NCBI GenBank assembly: GCA_033439685.1
Contig: JAUEDM010000002.1
Span: 620,001 to 684,000 of the forward strand
DNA: 64,000 nucleotides
Source: Apodospora peruviana
Lineage: Eukaryota > Ascomycota > Sordariomycetes > Sordariales > Lasiosphaeriaceae
Direction: 5' to 3'
A program made the translations under genes and the position numbers. A model generated the notes under the pieces. That model saw only the letters and a program-made list of their open reading frames with translations, ran no database searches and was not told the DNA's origin. Positions 46,901-57,855 of this stretch are shown in pieces. The stretch's first letter is position 1. Every line of letters starts with the position of its first letter.

Positions 46901-47282
46901 TGCCCGAGGGGCCGAAGTGGAAGCCCTGCGTCCTGGGCTTCTGCATACTGGCCAGCTTCAGGTTTGCCGTCTTGACTTTGTCCTTGCTGCGCTTGCGCGG
47001 GAAGACCTGCCGGAGCTTGAGCTCGTCCTCCAGCTGCGGGCCGGCATCCGGCAACTCGGACTCGAGAACGTCCACGGCGTACAGGTTCTCATTTGGGCTG
47101 AACTTATTTTTGTAGTGTGCAGCTCCGCATTTCCGCACCCTCGGGATGACTTTGATTGGCGTGCTGGGTAAGGGCTTTGGGGCGGGATGGATAGGACCGT
47201 ACTGATCCGTCTCTTCGTGGATACTATCATGGTCTTTCCCACCAGCAGCACCCTGAGCCTCGACGGCAGAGTTGTGGTCCAT
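43941..47282 (-). CDS. AAA-family ATPase with DUF7025-type N-terminal region
   Basis: Large P-loop ATPase of the fungal family in which a long N-terminal DUF7025 region precedes one AAA module. Model join(47282..45119, 45034..43941), 1085 aa; the phase-1 intron falls in AVVS-VFLRVLEYYDGLLFLTTNR, a conserved AAA stretch. The N-terminal region contains LRAYVRFMDEEV, DLYYLFRVGELIF and YCIDYTGEEF. The AAA core has Walker A HGVPGVGKT near residue 640, Walker B CVLLLDEVDTFF near 693, sensor-1 FLTTNRPGAIDEAF, and a C-terminal helical lid (RWNGRQIRNAFQVA). The last 200 residues are disordered: poly-Gly runs encoded by CCACCA tracts, SR/RG-rich parts, and the acidic/basic end KRPKSDSDEEEDE. The basic patches could act as nuclear signals. 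Family members are abundant in filamentous fungi and mostly unstudied. Confidence 0.9.
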
Positions 47283-48026
47283 CTTGACGGGTGCACCGAT
47301 TCTGAAGCTCTATTCAATTTGGGCTTGCTGAGGAGGTTGTTGACAGGGAGGGAGCACGGGGCATGGAATATGGTTAAGGGGTAAAGGGGGCTGGTGAAAC
47401 CAGACGGATTTATGTGACCATGGCGGCCTCACCTGAGGCGTAATACAAGAGGCAGAAAAAGAAAAGACCAAGGTTCAAAGGTCCAAAAGTTCCAACACGT
47501 ATGATGTGAAGACAACTTGAAGCAACCAAGCATGCAAAACTGCACAAGTTAGGCAGCTTCAATACGGTTATGCACACCTCCGAAACAGTGCAACCTTTTC
47601 ACCTGGCTCAGCCAATCCCTCCACCGTACACCACGAGGCAGACTTGATAGTGAGGCTGCCGACACCCACCTCCAGTTTCTTCCATCTGCGGGGCAAGGTG
47701 AATTTGGAACTTTGATGCGGTTGTGATTGGTCGCCTGCTCTGTCGGAGGCTATCCTCCTGCACATGCCCTTTCACAACCAAGGACCTATTTTCCCGATTG
47801 GGACGGAGATTGGCATGAACAGGTTGTCTCGCAAAGTGACAGATCCGATTCTTGTGCAGATGGCTGGTGGAGGTTGGAATACGGGCTGAAGGACTCGGGG
47901 AGCATATTCAGTCCGCCCCCGATCCATCACACCGCGCGGGGTGTGCAACGTTTCTCATCCATTCTTAACACAAACAGTCAAACTCAAGGGCTTCGTGAAG
48001 ATTAATGTCGTCGTCGCCGCTGCAAG
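47283..48026. other. Divergent promoter region
   Basis: About 740 bp between the start codons of the AAA ATPase (minus) and the DUF7708 gene (plus). No gene seen. It presumably carries both promoters. Confidence 0.5.
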
Positions 48027-50052
48027 ATGGCCAGAGACTCGGAAAAGGTTGATAGCATCGTGAACAGGTATCTGTTCGAGAGACAAGAAGAGATGGAAGA
48101 AATCCATGACGCCTTTGGCGTGAAGCCACCGCAGGCAGACGCCCCAGAACCGGCTTGGGACTCGGAGAGGAGCCGGTATGTACATTGCGCCTCTCCCGTT
48201 ACGTCAATAGGCCCAAGTCAACACGACGAATCTGACATGCTCGTCTCTAGTGATTTTCTACAGGTCGTCGACAAGTACAACACGTACCTGGATCAAGTGA
48301 GCCGTGAATTTAACTTCAACGCCAAAGCGTGCAGCTGGTCAGTTGTGCTCGAGAAACTCCAAGAAGCCAACGAAGCTCTCGGCAAGCGGATCAGACGCGA
48401 CAAGGTGATTTGGCTCAAGGGGGGAGTGGTATTGAGCCACGCGGCAAGCATTCTCCAGCCTGTCTTGCAAGGAATCCCGAATGAAGCGTACGGATTGAGC
48501 GCCGGGCTTGGTCTGATCTTTCACGTATGCCTCCATCATAACACCTCATAAAGAAAACACGTAAGCCAGGCCCTAATTAAAGACCTCTTAGCTGGCCAAG
48601 GACCGAGACAAGGCCAAACACGGCATTGTAAATGTTTTCGAGGACGTTGCCAGGACATTTGCTATAGCTGGAGACGCTGTCGAGAGCTGTGCCGAGAACC
48701 ATGTCGAAGCTGCGCAGCTCAATGATGCTCTGGACAGACTACAAATCACTCTTTTCGAGAGTATCCCAAGTCTCATTCACACTCTAGTACCGGACTCAAC
48801 CACACAGTGGCTTGCCGCCCCGTTCCGAGGATACAGAACGGAGAAGCTGCTAGAATCGATCCGAATCGACATAAAGCGGGTGGAGGCACGTGCAAGGACC
48901 ATCAGCGAGCACTTCACCAAGGATCACGTCAAAGAGATTCACAGTGGTGTTCGTGGCTTGCATGAGCAGTTCCAGGGATTGGATGAACGCCAGCAAGACA
49001 TCCTGGACACGGTCAACTACGCCCTGGCAAGCCAACACGGCATGACGAAAATGCTTCACGAAGTTGTGGAACGTAAGTCTCATCCTAACAGAGCAAGAGA
49101 GGTACAAGTCCATGCGAGCTAATCTAATGAACAACCAGTGTTCAACTACTTCAGAGAGCAGAGCTCCTCGCCCTCAACAGCTGCTTCCACGGCCCCGCCA
49201 CCATCCGTATCCGTAGCAAGCTCGAGAACATTCGCCTTCGGCCCCAGCTCCCCCCTGACCCAGTTACCGCCCGACACCAAGCTCCCAGCGCTCAAATACA
49301 TCCTCGGCATCCACGACCACTCCCACGTCGCCAAGGACCTCGCCTACATTGCCCGGCAAGAACACAGCTTCGACAAGAAGGCCATGCTATCCGTCTCATC
49401 CATCATTCTCAACCCGCACTTCCAGCGCTGGATGACGGTCGACGGGTCAGATTTCATCTACCTGGTCGGCCGCCTCGAGCGCTCGTACGGCAAGACCTCG
49501 CCCATCTCGTACTTTTGCGCCCAGTTCGTCAACAAACTGAAAGAATCCGCGCCTCCCACAACAATAACCCTGCACTTCTTCTGCGGGCAGCACGTCGCCG
49601 CCACGGATTCTCTGAGAAGCCCGCGCGGCCTGATGCGTTCCCTTATTGCGCAATTCCTCCGCGCGTGGCCGCATGTGTCGCTAGACGGGATGGATCTGTC
49701 CGCGCTCAACGGCATTAGTCACGAGGCACTCTCGATTGACGATTTCTGTTATTTGCTGGAGATGGTCGTGCGCCAGGTGCCGCCGCAGTACACGGTCAAC
49801 TGTGTGATTGACGACGTCAACCGGTTGGAGAGAGACGATATCGCCGAGTGGCGCGCCGAGTACGATAGTGTCATGAACTCGCTGTGGCGGATGGGCCGCA
49901 CGGCGGCTGCCGCGGAAGGCGGCGAGATGCCGCGCTTCAAGGTGCTCATCACCAGCCCCGCGAGGAGCAAGTGGCTGAGGGGAGAGAACGAGGTGCCTGA
50001 GGACCATAGGGTTTTTGTGACTGATAATGGGTTTTCGTCGTGCTGTCGATAA
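48027..50052 (+). CDS. Fungal STAND-like protein with DUF7708-type N-terminus
   Basis: Model join(48027..48175, 48251..48524, 48592..49072, 49139..50052), 605 aa, all junctions in frame. The N-terminal helical region (YLDQVSREFNFNAKACSW ... LKGGVVLSHAASILQPVLQGIPNEAYGLSAGLGLIF) fits the DUF7708-type domain that opens many fungal STAND/NLR-like proteins. A long coiled-coil-like helix follows (LLESIRIDIKRVEARARTI). The C-terminal part resembles a degenerate NTPase: SDFIYLVGRLERSYGKTSP where a P-loop would sit, LHFFCGQHVAATDSLRSPRGLMRSLI, and VNCVIDDVNRLERDDI in the Walker B position. Walker A (GxxxxGK[ST]) is absent, so ATP binding is doubtful, and there are no C-terminal repeats. Probably a regulatory or signalling paralogue; function unknown. 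Confidence 0.75.
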
Positions 50053-52174
50053 TGGGTAAAGTAGTAGTGCACTTGTGCGCGCGGAATGTTCAATGTTGGA
50101 TGGGAGTTTATGAGTGATGATTTGGTTACCTAGGTAGTTATTCTACCGAGTTTTATGTTGCCCCTAATCAACGAGGTAATTACATACACAAGAATTCAAC
50201 GGCAGCGAAACATGCATGATGGGAAGCAAAAACGAACATGACCACCTCGCGGTGGGCGAACGCAAGTTGAAGCGAACTCACGTCTCCTGATCTTCAGATA
50301 GACAGACCCCAGTCAAACTTTCAGTCTTGGGAGGCATGATCCCACCCGGAAAACCCACTCACTGCCAGCCACAGCCGTGGCTTATCACACTACTGTAAGA
50401 AACAGGTTTAGGGCCGTCCGTCGGCTGTTTGGTCAAGAGTGGAACCGTGCCCAGATATTCCGTAAAGGAAGACCGAGGACTGCTTGGGCGCGGCAGGATT
50501 CTTGGTGTGTTGCACACCCCCGCATAGGATTCAGGGGCGGGCTTGAATTCTGTAGGAATTTAAAGGCTCTTTGCACACATACACATGCAACTGGACCAGA
50601 ACTACCCACGACGGAAGGCTTGTGATACAGTCGCACAAAATTAAGGACAAGATAAATACTATCGATGCAAGTGTGGCACAGACAGAGATAACCCTACCTA
50701 GATGTCTCCTTGTTTTAGTATTTATAAGTTAAAGGATGATTATTTAGTAGCTAGTTTTGATATTAGTCAAACAAATGGTGAAATCTGAACGCTCAAAGTA
50801 TATAAAAAGAAAGCTTCCCTGATGGATGTCGTCGTCAGTTCAAGTTCTAATAACTGTCTGGTCCCGGCCTGGGATAAGTACTGAAGCAAATTTTGTCAGT
50901 CTACCTGGTGGAATTAAGTAGATCCATCCAGGTATATGATCCTTTTCATCAACTTTTTCGGCCGGGACAGGGCTTCCGGGTTCAATATGGAAAGGGGGCG
51001 ATATTGACGCGCGGTATAGGTGGCGCGTACGTAGCCGTGTGAATTAGGTGCTTACCTCCCGCCACAGTGTTAGTAATTAGGTAAGAAGGAAAACTGTTTG
51101 AAGGATTGCGCTTGTTTGTCGCGTACAGGGAACAAATCTAGAAGTGGTGTTTGGCGGAGGACCCGTCGTCTCCAAAAATAGATGTTGAGTTGACCATCTG
51201 GCCAGCGACATGGGGCCTTACTAGCCCTAGGACTAAAACTACTACACTGTGTATTTTGTCTTATAGGAGGATAGTGGATACGTTTTGATACAATCCGTTG
51301 CCAAAAACCGCAAGCTTGTTAAAAGTTAGCACAGCGGCAATACTTGTCCAGATCATCCAACCGACCTTTTGTCGCCCATTGAGCGTTTTAACCCGACCAG
51401 CACTAGGTCGCAGGAATTCTCTTTACTATTCCCTGAGCGTTGAGTTGACACTGCCAGCGTCAAGATTCTCTTCGCATGCCACCTTGTAAATTGGACCCTG
51501 GAGGTCTGCGGAGTAAAGATACCTGATTCCTTTCGCCCATCAAGAACAATCCCAGGGAGCAGTAAAACCCCGTCCTATTAACCCGGCATACCTAGCCCCT
51601 ACATAGACCTCACAAACTCGACTCCCTCGGCGGTGAAGGCCATGACTCCTGTCTCTCCACCAGGAGAGGTCTGAGGAATAAGGGCATGGCTTATCATTCC
51701 ACTCCAGGCAGCAGTTGATCCAATTGTCTATGGATGATAGCCAGAGGGAACTGCCAGAATCCAGAAGTGGAGGAACACAAGATGAGACCCGACCAGTTTC
51801 GAGACTCGAGGAGCAGCGGCTTGGGCCTCTCTGCCACGACGCGATAGCTGGTAGCAACGTTATCAAGACAGATCCAGGAAGAGAGAATCGTAAGATATAT
51901 ATCTCTCGAGATGGACCAACTTGAACATCTATTCCATCCGACAGACATCTATCACACCAGAGCTTCTCACTCATCTTGCCCCATAAGTAAAGTACATTTA
52001 GAGTCGTAAACACTCTACCATTCACAGTAGCACCCTGTCATTCTCCCGAACAATTGGTTTCAAGCTATCTCTTTTCATTTTGTTTCGCTGTAAAAACATC
52101 ATATTACCTTATTTACTGGATTGTCCAAGCCCCTAACGTAACGAGAATCCAAGCCCAGCATAAACCCAAACCCC
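50053..52174. other. Gene-free stretch of 2.1 kb
   Basis: AT-rich in 50640-50830 and otherwise mixed. The longest frame (161 codons, minus strand, 52025-51540) overlaps others, has no homology-like motifs, and is probably chance. I see no tRNA, repeat or transposon end. Confidence 0.4.
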
Positions 52175-53476
52175 GTGCACAGCCTCAAGCCCCCAGATAC
52201 CTGCCTTACCAACATTGTCAAGATGTGCATGTATAGAGGCCACCCTCAGGATTGTGATTGCGATCGTCATCGTAACCGTTCCCGTCAGCGTCACGGCGGC
52301 GGTCACGGCGGCGGTCACGACGGCGGTCACGAGTTTCAACCACGCGTTGCACCGCGTAGGGACCAGAGCGCAGGTCGTGCGCCATTACCACATAGGCGTG
52401 TGAGATCACAGACCCCCAGGGGCAGGGGATCTCCCGCTCCGGCCCCAACCGGACCACCTCCGCCACCTGTCTTCAGGATAGAGCGAAGAGATCTGACCCC
52501 GAAAGAGATCAACCGCGCTCACACCCAGATACACAACCTCCTGAGTCAGCAAATCCCCGAGTACGCCTTCGTCGGAGGCAACGCGCTCACCGTCCTCGGC
52601 CACGACCGCCCGACCCAGGACCTCGACGTGCTAGTGCCGACGAAAGACTTTGAACACGCGCAGGAACTGCTCCTTAGCGACCGCTTCTACTTTGGCCGGT
52701 CCGAAACCGGCAAAATCTACTGGTTCTCACAGCCGGCCGACGGTCGCCGCCCCGCCGTCGGCCACCTCGTCGACCTCATCATGCCCCACGGCTTCGGAAA
52801 GAGGATGGTGGGCCCGACCATGACGGTTCGGGGCGCGGGCGGCGCGCGCTTCCCCGAATGGTGGCGCTTCCTCGAGTTCAAGATGTTCGCGTACAAGAAG
52901 GCCGACCGAGCCCCGGACAAGAAGCTCAAGGATCGGAGCGACATCCGCTTCATCGTCAAGACGATGGCCGACCTCAGCATCACCACGGACACGAATCACG
53001 TCCGTCATGCCGACGAAAACACGATCCATCAGATGAGGATGACTTATGAGGACGAGGGGAAATACTGGGACCGGATCGGGCTGTGGCCGTGGAGGGACGC
53101 AAGCCGCCCCATCTCGTCCAACAGCGAGCGCAGCAGGGAAAGCGGTCGTCAAGGACAGCCTGGACCGTCTGGAACACGACGAACACCGCCGCCGCCGCAG
53201 CAGCACCAGCAGTACCCGGCCTATGGTAACCAAGGGGGCCCCGGACCGTCATCATCGTCATATTATGGAGGAGGGGGAGCTTCAGTGGCGGCACCCCGAC
53301 CACCGCCACCACAGGAGATTAACTACGCTGCGTATGATGATGATCACCGAGGATACGATGATCGGGCCTACTATTCCGGTGGAGAGGAACAGCGGTACGA
53401 CAATCGGAGGAGGGACGACCGGGAGCGACGACCTAGAGGACGAGGAAGAGATAGAGGAGAGGATTACTACAGGTAA
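52175..53476 (+). CDS. Nucleotidyltransferase-fold protein with disordered N- and C-terminal regions
   Basis: Single exon, 433 aa from this ATG; an in-frame ATG at 52223 (M17) is an alternative start. Residues 40-53 are His-Gly repeats (HGGGHGGGHDGGHE), followed by a basic Pro-rich stretch to about 100. The globular core (100-310) has YAFVGGNALTVLGHDRPTQD with DLDVLVP after it. This is the GG ... R-x-T-x-DLD signature of DNA polymerase beta-like nucleotidyltransferases of the AbiEii/MNT type. A helix LEFKMFAYKKADR and KLKDRSDIRFIV follow, as is usual for this fold. The tail (310-433) is Pro/Gln/Gly/Tyr-rich and ends in Arg-Gly/Arg-Asp repeats, typical of RNA-binding low-complexity regions. 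Only two acidic residues of the metal triad are obvious (DLD). Substrate unknown; a role on RNA or protein is a guess. Confidence 0.72.
   Translation: MHSLKPPDTCLTNIVKMCMYRGHPQDCDCDRHRNRSRQRHGGGHGGGHDGGHEFQPRVAPRRDQSAGRAPLPHRRVRSQTPRGRGSPAPAPTGPPPPPVFRIERRDLTPKEINRAHTQIHNLLSQQIPEYAFVGGNALTVLGHDRPTQDLDVLVPTKDFEHAQELLLSDRFYFGRSETGKIYWFSQPADGRRPAVGHLVDLIMPHGFGKRMVGPTMTVRGAGGARFPEWWRFLEFKMFAYKKADRAPDKKLKDRSDIRFIVKTMADLSITTDTNHVRHADENTIHQMRMTYEDEGKYWDRIGLWPWRDASRPISSNSERSRESGRQGQPGPSGTRRTPPPPQQHQQYPAYGNQGGPGPSSSSYYGGGGASVAAPRPPPPQEINYAAYDDDHRGYDDRAYYSGGEEQRYDNRRRDDRERRPRGRGRDRGEDYYR
52291..52331 (+). repeat. 12-bp coding repeat (His-Gly-Gly-Gly)
   Basis: The unit tcacggcggcgg occurs about 3.5 times (starts at 52291, 52303, 52315 and 52327, one with an A). 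In frame it encodes HGGG HGGG HDGG HE of the nucleotidyltransferase-fold protein. Such repeats can vary in copy number between strains. Confidence 0.8.
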
Positions 53477-54413
53477 GGGCGGTAGTTATGGGAGGAAGTA
53501 AGTTAAGATTTCTTCCCCCAAGTTTTGTGTACTAGGGTACTACCTACTTAGGTACCGATCAACTAACGTGAAGAAAAAGGAAGCAGCGGGTACCGGCTGA
53601 AGACACGTTAACTCGAGGAGGAGCAGGTTTGGGTACAGGGTTTCTGATGGGGATGCTGGGTTTGTGATAGAGCCTAGAGGCGTTTTGGGGTTTGGGACAT
53701 CATAGGTTTGCTTTTCCTTCCTCTTTTTTGCTTTGGTCTAGATTTTTGGCTGCTGTGGTTAGATAGGATTGAGGCGTTGGGTTTGGTTAATTATTATAGA
53801 TTTGCTGTTTTATCTTTTTAGTTTGGGCTAGGTTTTGCTGTTTTATCTTTTTAGTCTGGCCTAGGTTTGTGCTGTTATGGGTTTGGGATTATGTCTTTTG
53901 CTTCGGGTTTTGAGTTGCGTTTTATCTCGCCTTTTAGTGGGTTTCTTCTGCCTTTAAAATTGTTTATTGTTCGGTTGGAGTTTTCTTTTTATAGATTAGA
54001 ATTCTTTTCTTTTTTGGTTTGTTCAGTTTTGCTCTGCATTCAATGTTACTGCCGTTTTGCTGATACTTTTGAGATTATACTCGATATCACTCCAGGTCTC
54101 AAACTGTCGATTCATCTCGCTTCAAACATCAGTACTCCTCCTACTGGGTCTGCTAAGTTATCCCTTTCACCATGCATCCCACTTAGAAGTCCTCCGTTCC
54201 TTTGATCCTTGGACACCTTGGCAACTGTGCCGCCGTTGGCAGGTGGCTTGGGCTATCCTCAAGCGGGTTAGCTACTCTTGGACTCCTCTCTATCTGGCCC
54301 ATATAACACCTGACCCCTCCTGTCCCGCATCCAAAGAAGATGAGCTTCCCGTTCCAGTCCTTTACCACAACTGAATAATAATAATAGGTTTTCTTCCGCC
54401 AACAATCTTGACC
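53477..54413. other. Intergenic stretch, T-rich
   Basis: About 940 bp. On the plus strand it is strongly T- and TTTTG-rich from 53690 to 54060 and includes a 33-bp tandem duplication. It is probably the 3' UTR/terminator of the preceding gene and the promoter of the SDR gene. A frame near 54057-54374 lacks support. Confidence 0.45.
53801..53866. repeat. 33-bp tandem duplication
   Basis: The two adjacent 33-bp units at 53801-53833 and 53834-53866 differ at two positions only. Both start tttgctgttttatctttt. A third, degraded start (ttgtgctgttatg) follows. They lie in a non-coding T-rich region. Confidence 0.8.
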
Positions 54414-55495
54414 ATGTCGACCCCGGAAAAGCGCTGCTTGGTGATTGGTATGTTCTGGTGTTCTGTCCAAACAACCCATCATGTGTAAAGAACGGATACT
54501 CACAAGACATCAGGTGCCAACAGGGGTATCGGTTTCCAGTTGGCGACTCGCCACCTCGCCAAAGGCTACGCCGTCTACGGGACATATCGACCCGAGACTC
54601 GAGACGACTCATCTGTTGCGGAGGCAAGTTTTCCCTCTTTTCCACTCACCGTTCCACAATATTTGGCAGGAATGAATGAATCTGAATGACCGAATCACAC
54701 AGATGAAGGAAGCGGGGATAAAGACACTAGAGCTTGACTTCACCGACGAGGACTCCATCAAGGCCGCCGCAAAAGAATACGGAGACGGTCCACTTGACGT
54801 CCTAATAAACTGCGGAGGTAAGCTCGCATTCCTCGTTGCTTGTGCCCGCGCGGCGCTGACCACTAGCTTCACGTTCCTTGCTTGGCAGGGCTCTACAAAC
54901 TGTGGGACGATAAACCCTTCACCGAACATTCTGCCGAGGATTTGCTGGAGCACTTCAGAGTCAACACTATCGTACGCGCAAGCAAAGATCTCGGATCTGC
55001 CCCACCCTACGTACAGGTATTGCAACATCATGAAACTTACCAACCTCGCTTAATGCACCTAGGGCCCCTTCCTGGCATCCAAGACATTCTTGCCGGCTTT
55101 GGAGAAAGCCGAGCAGGGCAAGATTATCACCATGTCGTCAGACTTTGCCAGTATCGCAGGTAATGCTCTCTATACCAATACAATGACTAACACATGTGCT
55201 GATATGACATGGGATTTGTTTAGATAACACGGGTGGAAACGTATGCTATCGCCTGTCAAAGGCTGGCGTCAATCAGCTCACCAAGAACATGGCGATCGAT
55301 CTCGGCAAGCTGGGCTCGAAAGTCTTGACGCTGGCTGTGCATCCTGGATATGTGGCTACCAAGATGACTGGGTATTATGGAGAAGACGACATGGAGACCT
55401 GTATGAGCAGTCTCGTCGAGACGATCGAGAGGCTGGGCAAAGATATCCCTACCGGGAGCTATGTCAGGTGGAGTGGAGATATCATGGCTTATTAG
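54414..55495 (+). CDS. Short-chain dehydrogenase/reductase, six exons
   Basis: Classical Rossmann SDR using NAD(P)H. Model join(54414..54447, 54514..54623, 54703..54817, 54889..54971, 55063..55159, 55224..55495), 236 aa. The cofactor motif GANRGIGFQLA is split by intron 1 after its first base. Further motifs are LDVLINCGG (NNAG position), VNTIGPFLASK, the active-site serine segment TMSSDFASI, and YRLSK (the Y-x-x-x-K motif). PGYVATKM follows, as in many SDRs. The donor of intron 2 is GCAAGT, a GC-AG intron; using the nearby alternatives breaks the frame. The exon count is high for so short a fungal gene. Substrate unknown. It precedes the HET gene by 434 bp on the same strand. Confidence 0.88.
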
Positions 55496-55929
55496 CAGCA
55501 GAATAGGGAGTTTCTGGAGGATATTGACATGATAATGATGGCTTGAGCACGTGTCCATGTTATGGCACGATGTGAACCTGATACCGAAGTTGTTAGTGAT
55601 CACTTCGAACAATGACGGTGCCGTCTGAATATACAAGAATTACCAGAACAGAGTCATGAGGTTAATCAGAAAGGGTTAATTCTTTTCGAGGTTCTGATAC
55701 GGATTATCATCGTGAGCTTGGCCACTACCATGTGTTTGATGATGCCAGCATCTCCGTGGCTTCATTCAGCATGCTGCCACCAGACACCGTGACCCCGCCG
55801 ATATGCACTTTCACTCCGCCAACCACAGCTGAAGAGTTCCCATTAGCCGCACCCAAAACCTCTTCTTCTGCATCCAACAAACTACCAGAAACCTGGGGAG
55901 TACTCACCAAAACCTCCCCAGCAAGAACC

Positions 55930-56683
55930 ATGGCCACCCCATTCGTCTACGACACCCTCCCCCAGGGTCAGTTCTTTCGATACCTCGTCCTCGAGCCCTC
56001 AACCAACTACAACTTACCGCTCACCGGCCGTCTCGTCACCTCCGAGATCGACCAAGCCCCCGCCTTCGACGCTATCTCGTACGTCTGGGGCAACCCCGCC
56101 CAAGTGAGCGAAATATCCATCATCGGTCACAGTAATACTATCTGCCTAACAGCCAGCCTGCGCGACACACTCCGTCGCGTCCGCCTACCTGACAGGCAGC
56201 GCAACGTCTGGGCAGATCAGATCTGCATCAACCAGGCCGACCTTGCCGAGCGCAGCCACCAGGTCAGCCTAATGGCGCACATCTACAGGCGCTCCTCTAT
56301 GACTTTAATTCACCTCGGCGACGCAACCGATGAAGAAACTAGCAAAGTAGCAAGTCTGATCGCCGACCTGAGTGCCATCCTCAACTCACCCAATGCTACA
56401 GAAACAGTTCTCCCCACGGACGCGATCGCCAAAGATGAGCGCTGGAACACCATCGCCGCCATGACGAAGCGGCCTTGGTTCGACCGCGTCTGGGTGGTTC
56501 AGGAGGCCGGACTGTCGGCCAGACCTGAGATCCTGTACGGCAACCTAACCATCCCGTGGGACGAGTTTTTCGGTTCAAAGGGAGTGATGAAATGGGTCCA
56601 GCAACGGGGCACGGTTATCGCGTATAGCTATCATCTGGACTGGCATGGTATTCACATGGACAAGGAGCTCATATGGTCACCGC

Positions 56684-56715
<32 letters not shown>

Positions 56716-57798
56716 GCTCAAGGGATGGCAACAGTTGTGACAGGGGGACCGCTTCCGTGGTCGTTTCTGGATATCATGCATGCTTCGAGACAGCTTCAGG
56801 CTACTGAGCCCAAGGATCATTTGTACGGGTTTCTTGGGCATCTTGCCGCGAGACATGCTGGTACTGGCCGGTTTATTGTCGAGCCGGATTACACGAAGGA
56901 TGTTGAGGAGGTGCATCTTGAGTTTGCGACCAACTGGATTGAGTGGACGCAAGATGTTGATGTCCTGTCGTTTGTTCAGGAGACTGGGCGGTTCAAGTCG
57001 CCTTCTTGGGTGCCTAGCTGGGTAGCCTACGACAGCTCGGTGCTGGCGCAGTTGGGAGAGGCGATGTATAGAGCTGGCGGTGGGCGGGTGAGGGTGCCGC
57101 CGCGGTTTCTTGACGGCGGGAGGAAGCTGTCTGTGAATGGTATGATATTCGACAAGATTCGGTTTCTGTCGGACGGGTTTCTGGGCGGCGACTTCTACTG
57201 GGAGAGGCAGGAGGATCTTTCTGCGGGCACGACTGTCAGACAGAAGAAGAATGACGAAAGTGACAAGTGGACGAGTATCTTCAAGGCGGTTCTCGATCCT
57301 GCGGTGCCGTTTAGAGCGCAGCATGAGAACGAAAGCCGACTGGCCGCGTGCCTCAGTACGGTTACGGCTGGGTTGCCGATGAATATGACTAACGTGAAGC
57401 TCGATCAGGCATTTGCGGCATTTCTGGCACCATACCTTGATTACATAGAAGCTAAGATCGGGCGTGAGCATTTTAAACCTCTCGAAGTCATGGCTGGAGA
57501 CATGGGTGGAAAGGATATGCCCAGCTTAGCCGACTCTATGGAGGTGGCCATCGCGGCGCCCTTGATCAACCGGCGCGTTGTGGTCACGGAGACGGGGCGG
57601 TACGGGCTGGTGCCGTCTACTGCTAGAATGGATGACTGCGTTTGCATTTGTTTTGGAGCAAAGACACCCTTTGTGGTCAGGAAAGTTCAGGGCAGCAATG
57701 CGGAGTATACTCTGGTTGGCGAGTGCTATATACACGGCGTTATGGATGGAAGCCAGGCAGATTCTTCGGCAAGCTCAGAGGATATTGTTCTAGTTTGA
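55930..57798 (+). CDS. HET-domain protein (heterokaryon incompatibility, HET-6-like), intact
   Basis: Single uninterrupted exon. I choose ATG 55930 (MATPFVYDTLP), which matches the usual start of HET-6-like proteins and gives 622 aa; the in-frame ATG at 55732 would add 66 low-complexity residues. The HET core comprises FDAISYVWGNPAQVSEI, LRDTLRRVRL, NVWADQICINQADLAERSHQ and VSLMAHIYRRSSMTLIHLG, followed by RPWFDRVWVVQEAGLS. All the family's conserved blocks are present in order, including the W-x-[DA]-Q-I-C-I-N-Q block. A poly-serine run of ten is encoded by a TCA microsatellite. Proteins of this type trigger programmed cell death or growth arrest on fusion of unlike hyphae. The allelic partner cannot be read from sequence. 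Confidence 0.93.
56684..56714 (+). repeat. (TCA)n microsatellite in the HET gene
   Basis: Ten TCA codons in a row encode a poly-serine run within the HET protein, C-terminal to the conserved core blocks. Such a tract is prone to length change between strains. Confidence 0.85.
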
Positions 57799-57855
57799 TC
57801 AAACTCGCATCCCAATACTCACCAAGATATCCGAGTTCTTGCAATTCAAACATTT

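Noticed and set aside
46065..47171. 368-codon open frame on the plus strand, opposite the AAA ATPase exon
   Set aside because: It is rich in Leu/Arg/Glu with no domain and lies fully antisense to a well-conserved GC-rich exon. This is the usual shadow frame of high-GC3 coding DNA.
51540..52025. 161-codon minus-strand frame in the 50-52 kb gap
   Set aside because: No motif, competing frames on both strands, and no promoter or codon-use support. Probably chance.
54057..54374. F-box-like small gene before the SDR
   Set aside because: A few Trp/Leu-containing residues resemble an F-box only loosely. The start lies in the T-rich repeat region and there is no downstream domain.
56710..57471. 253-codon minus-strand frame inside the HET gene
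   Set aside because: Antisense to an intact HET gene, low-complexity composition, no family signal.
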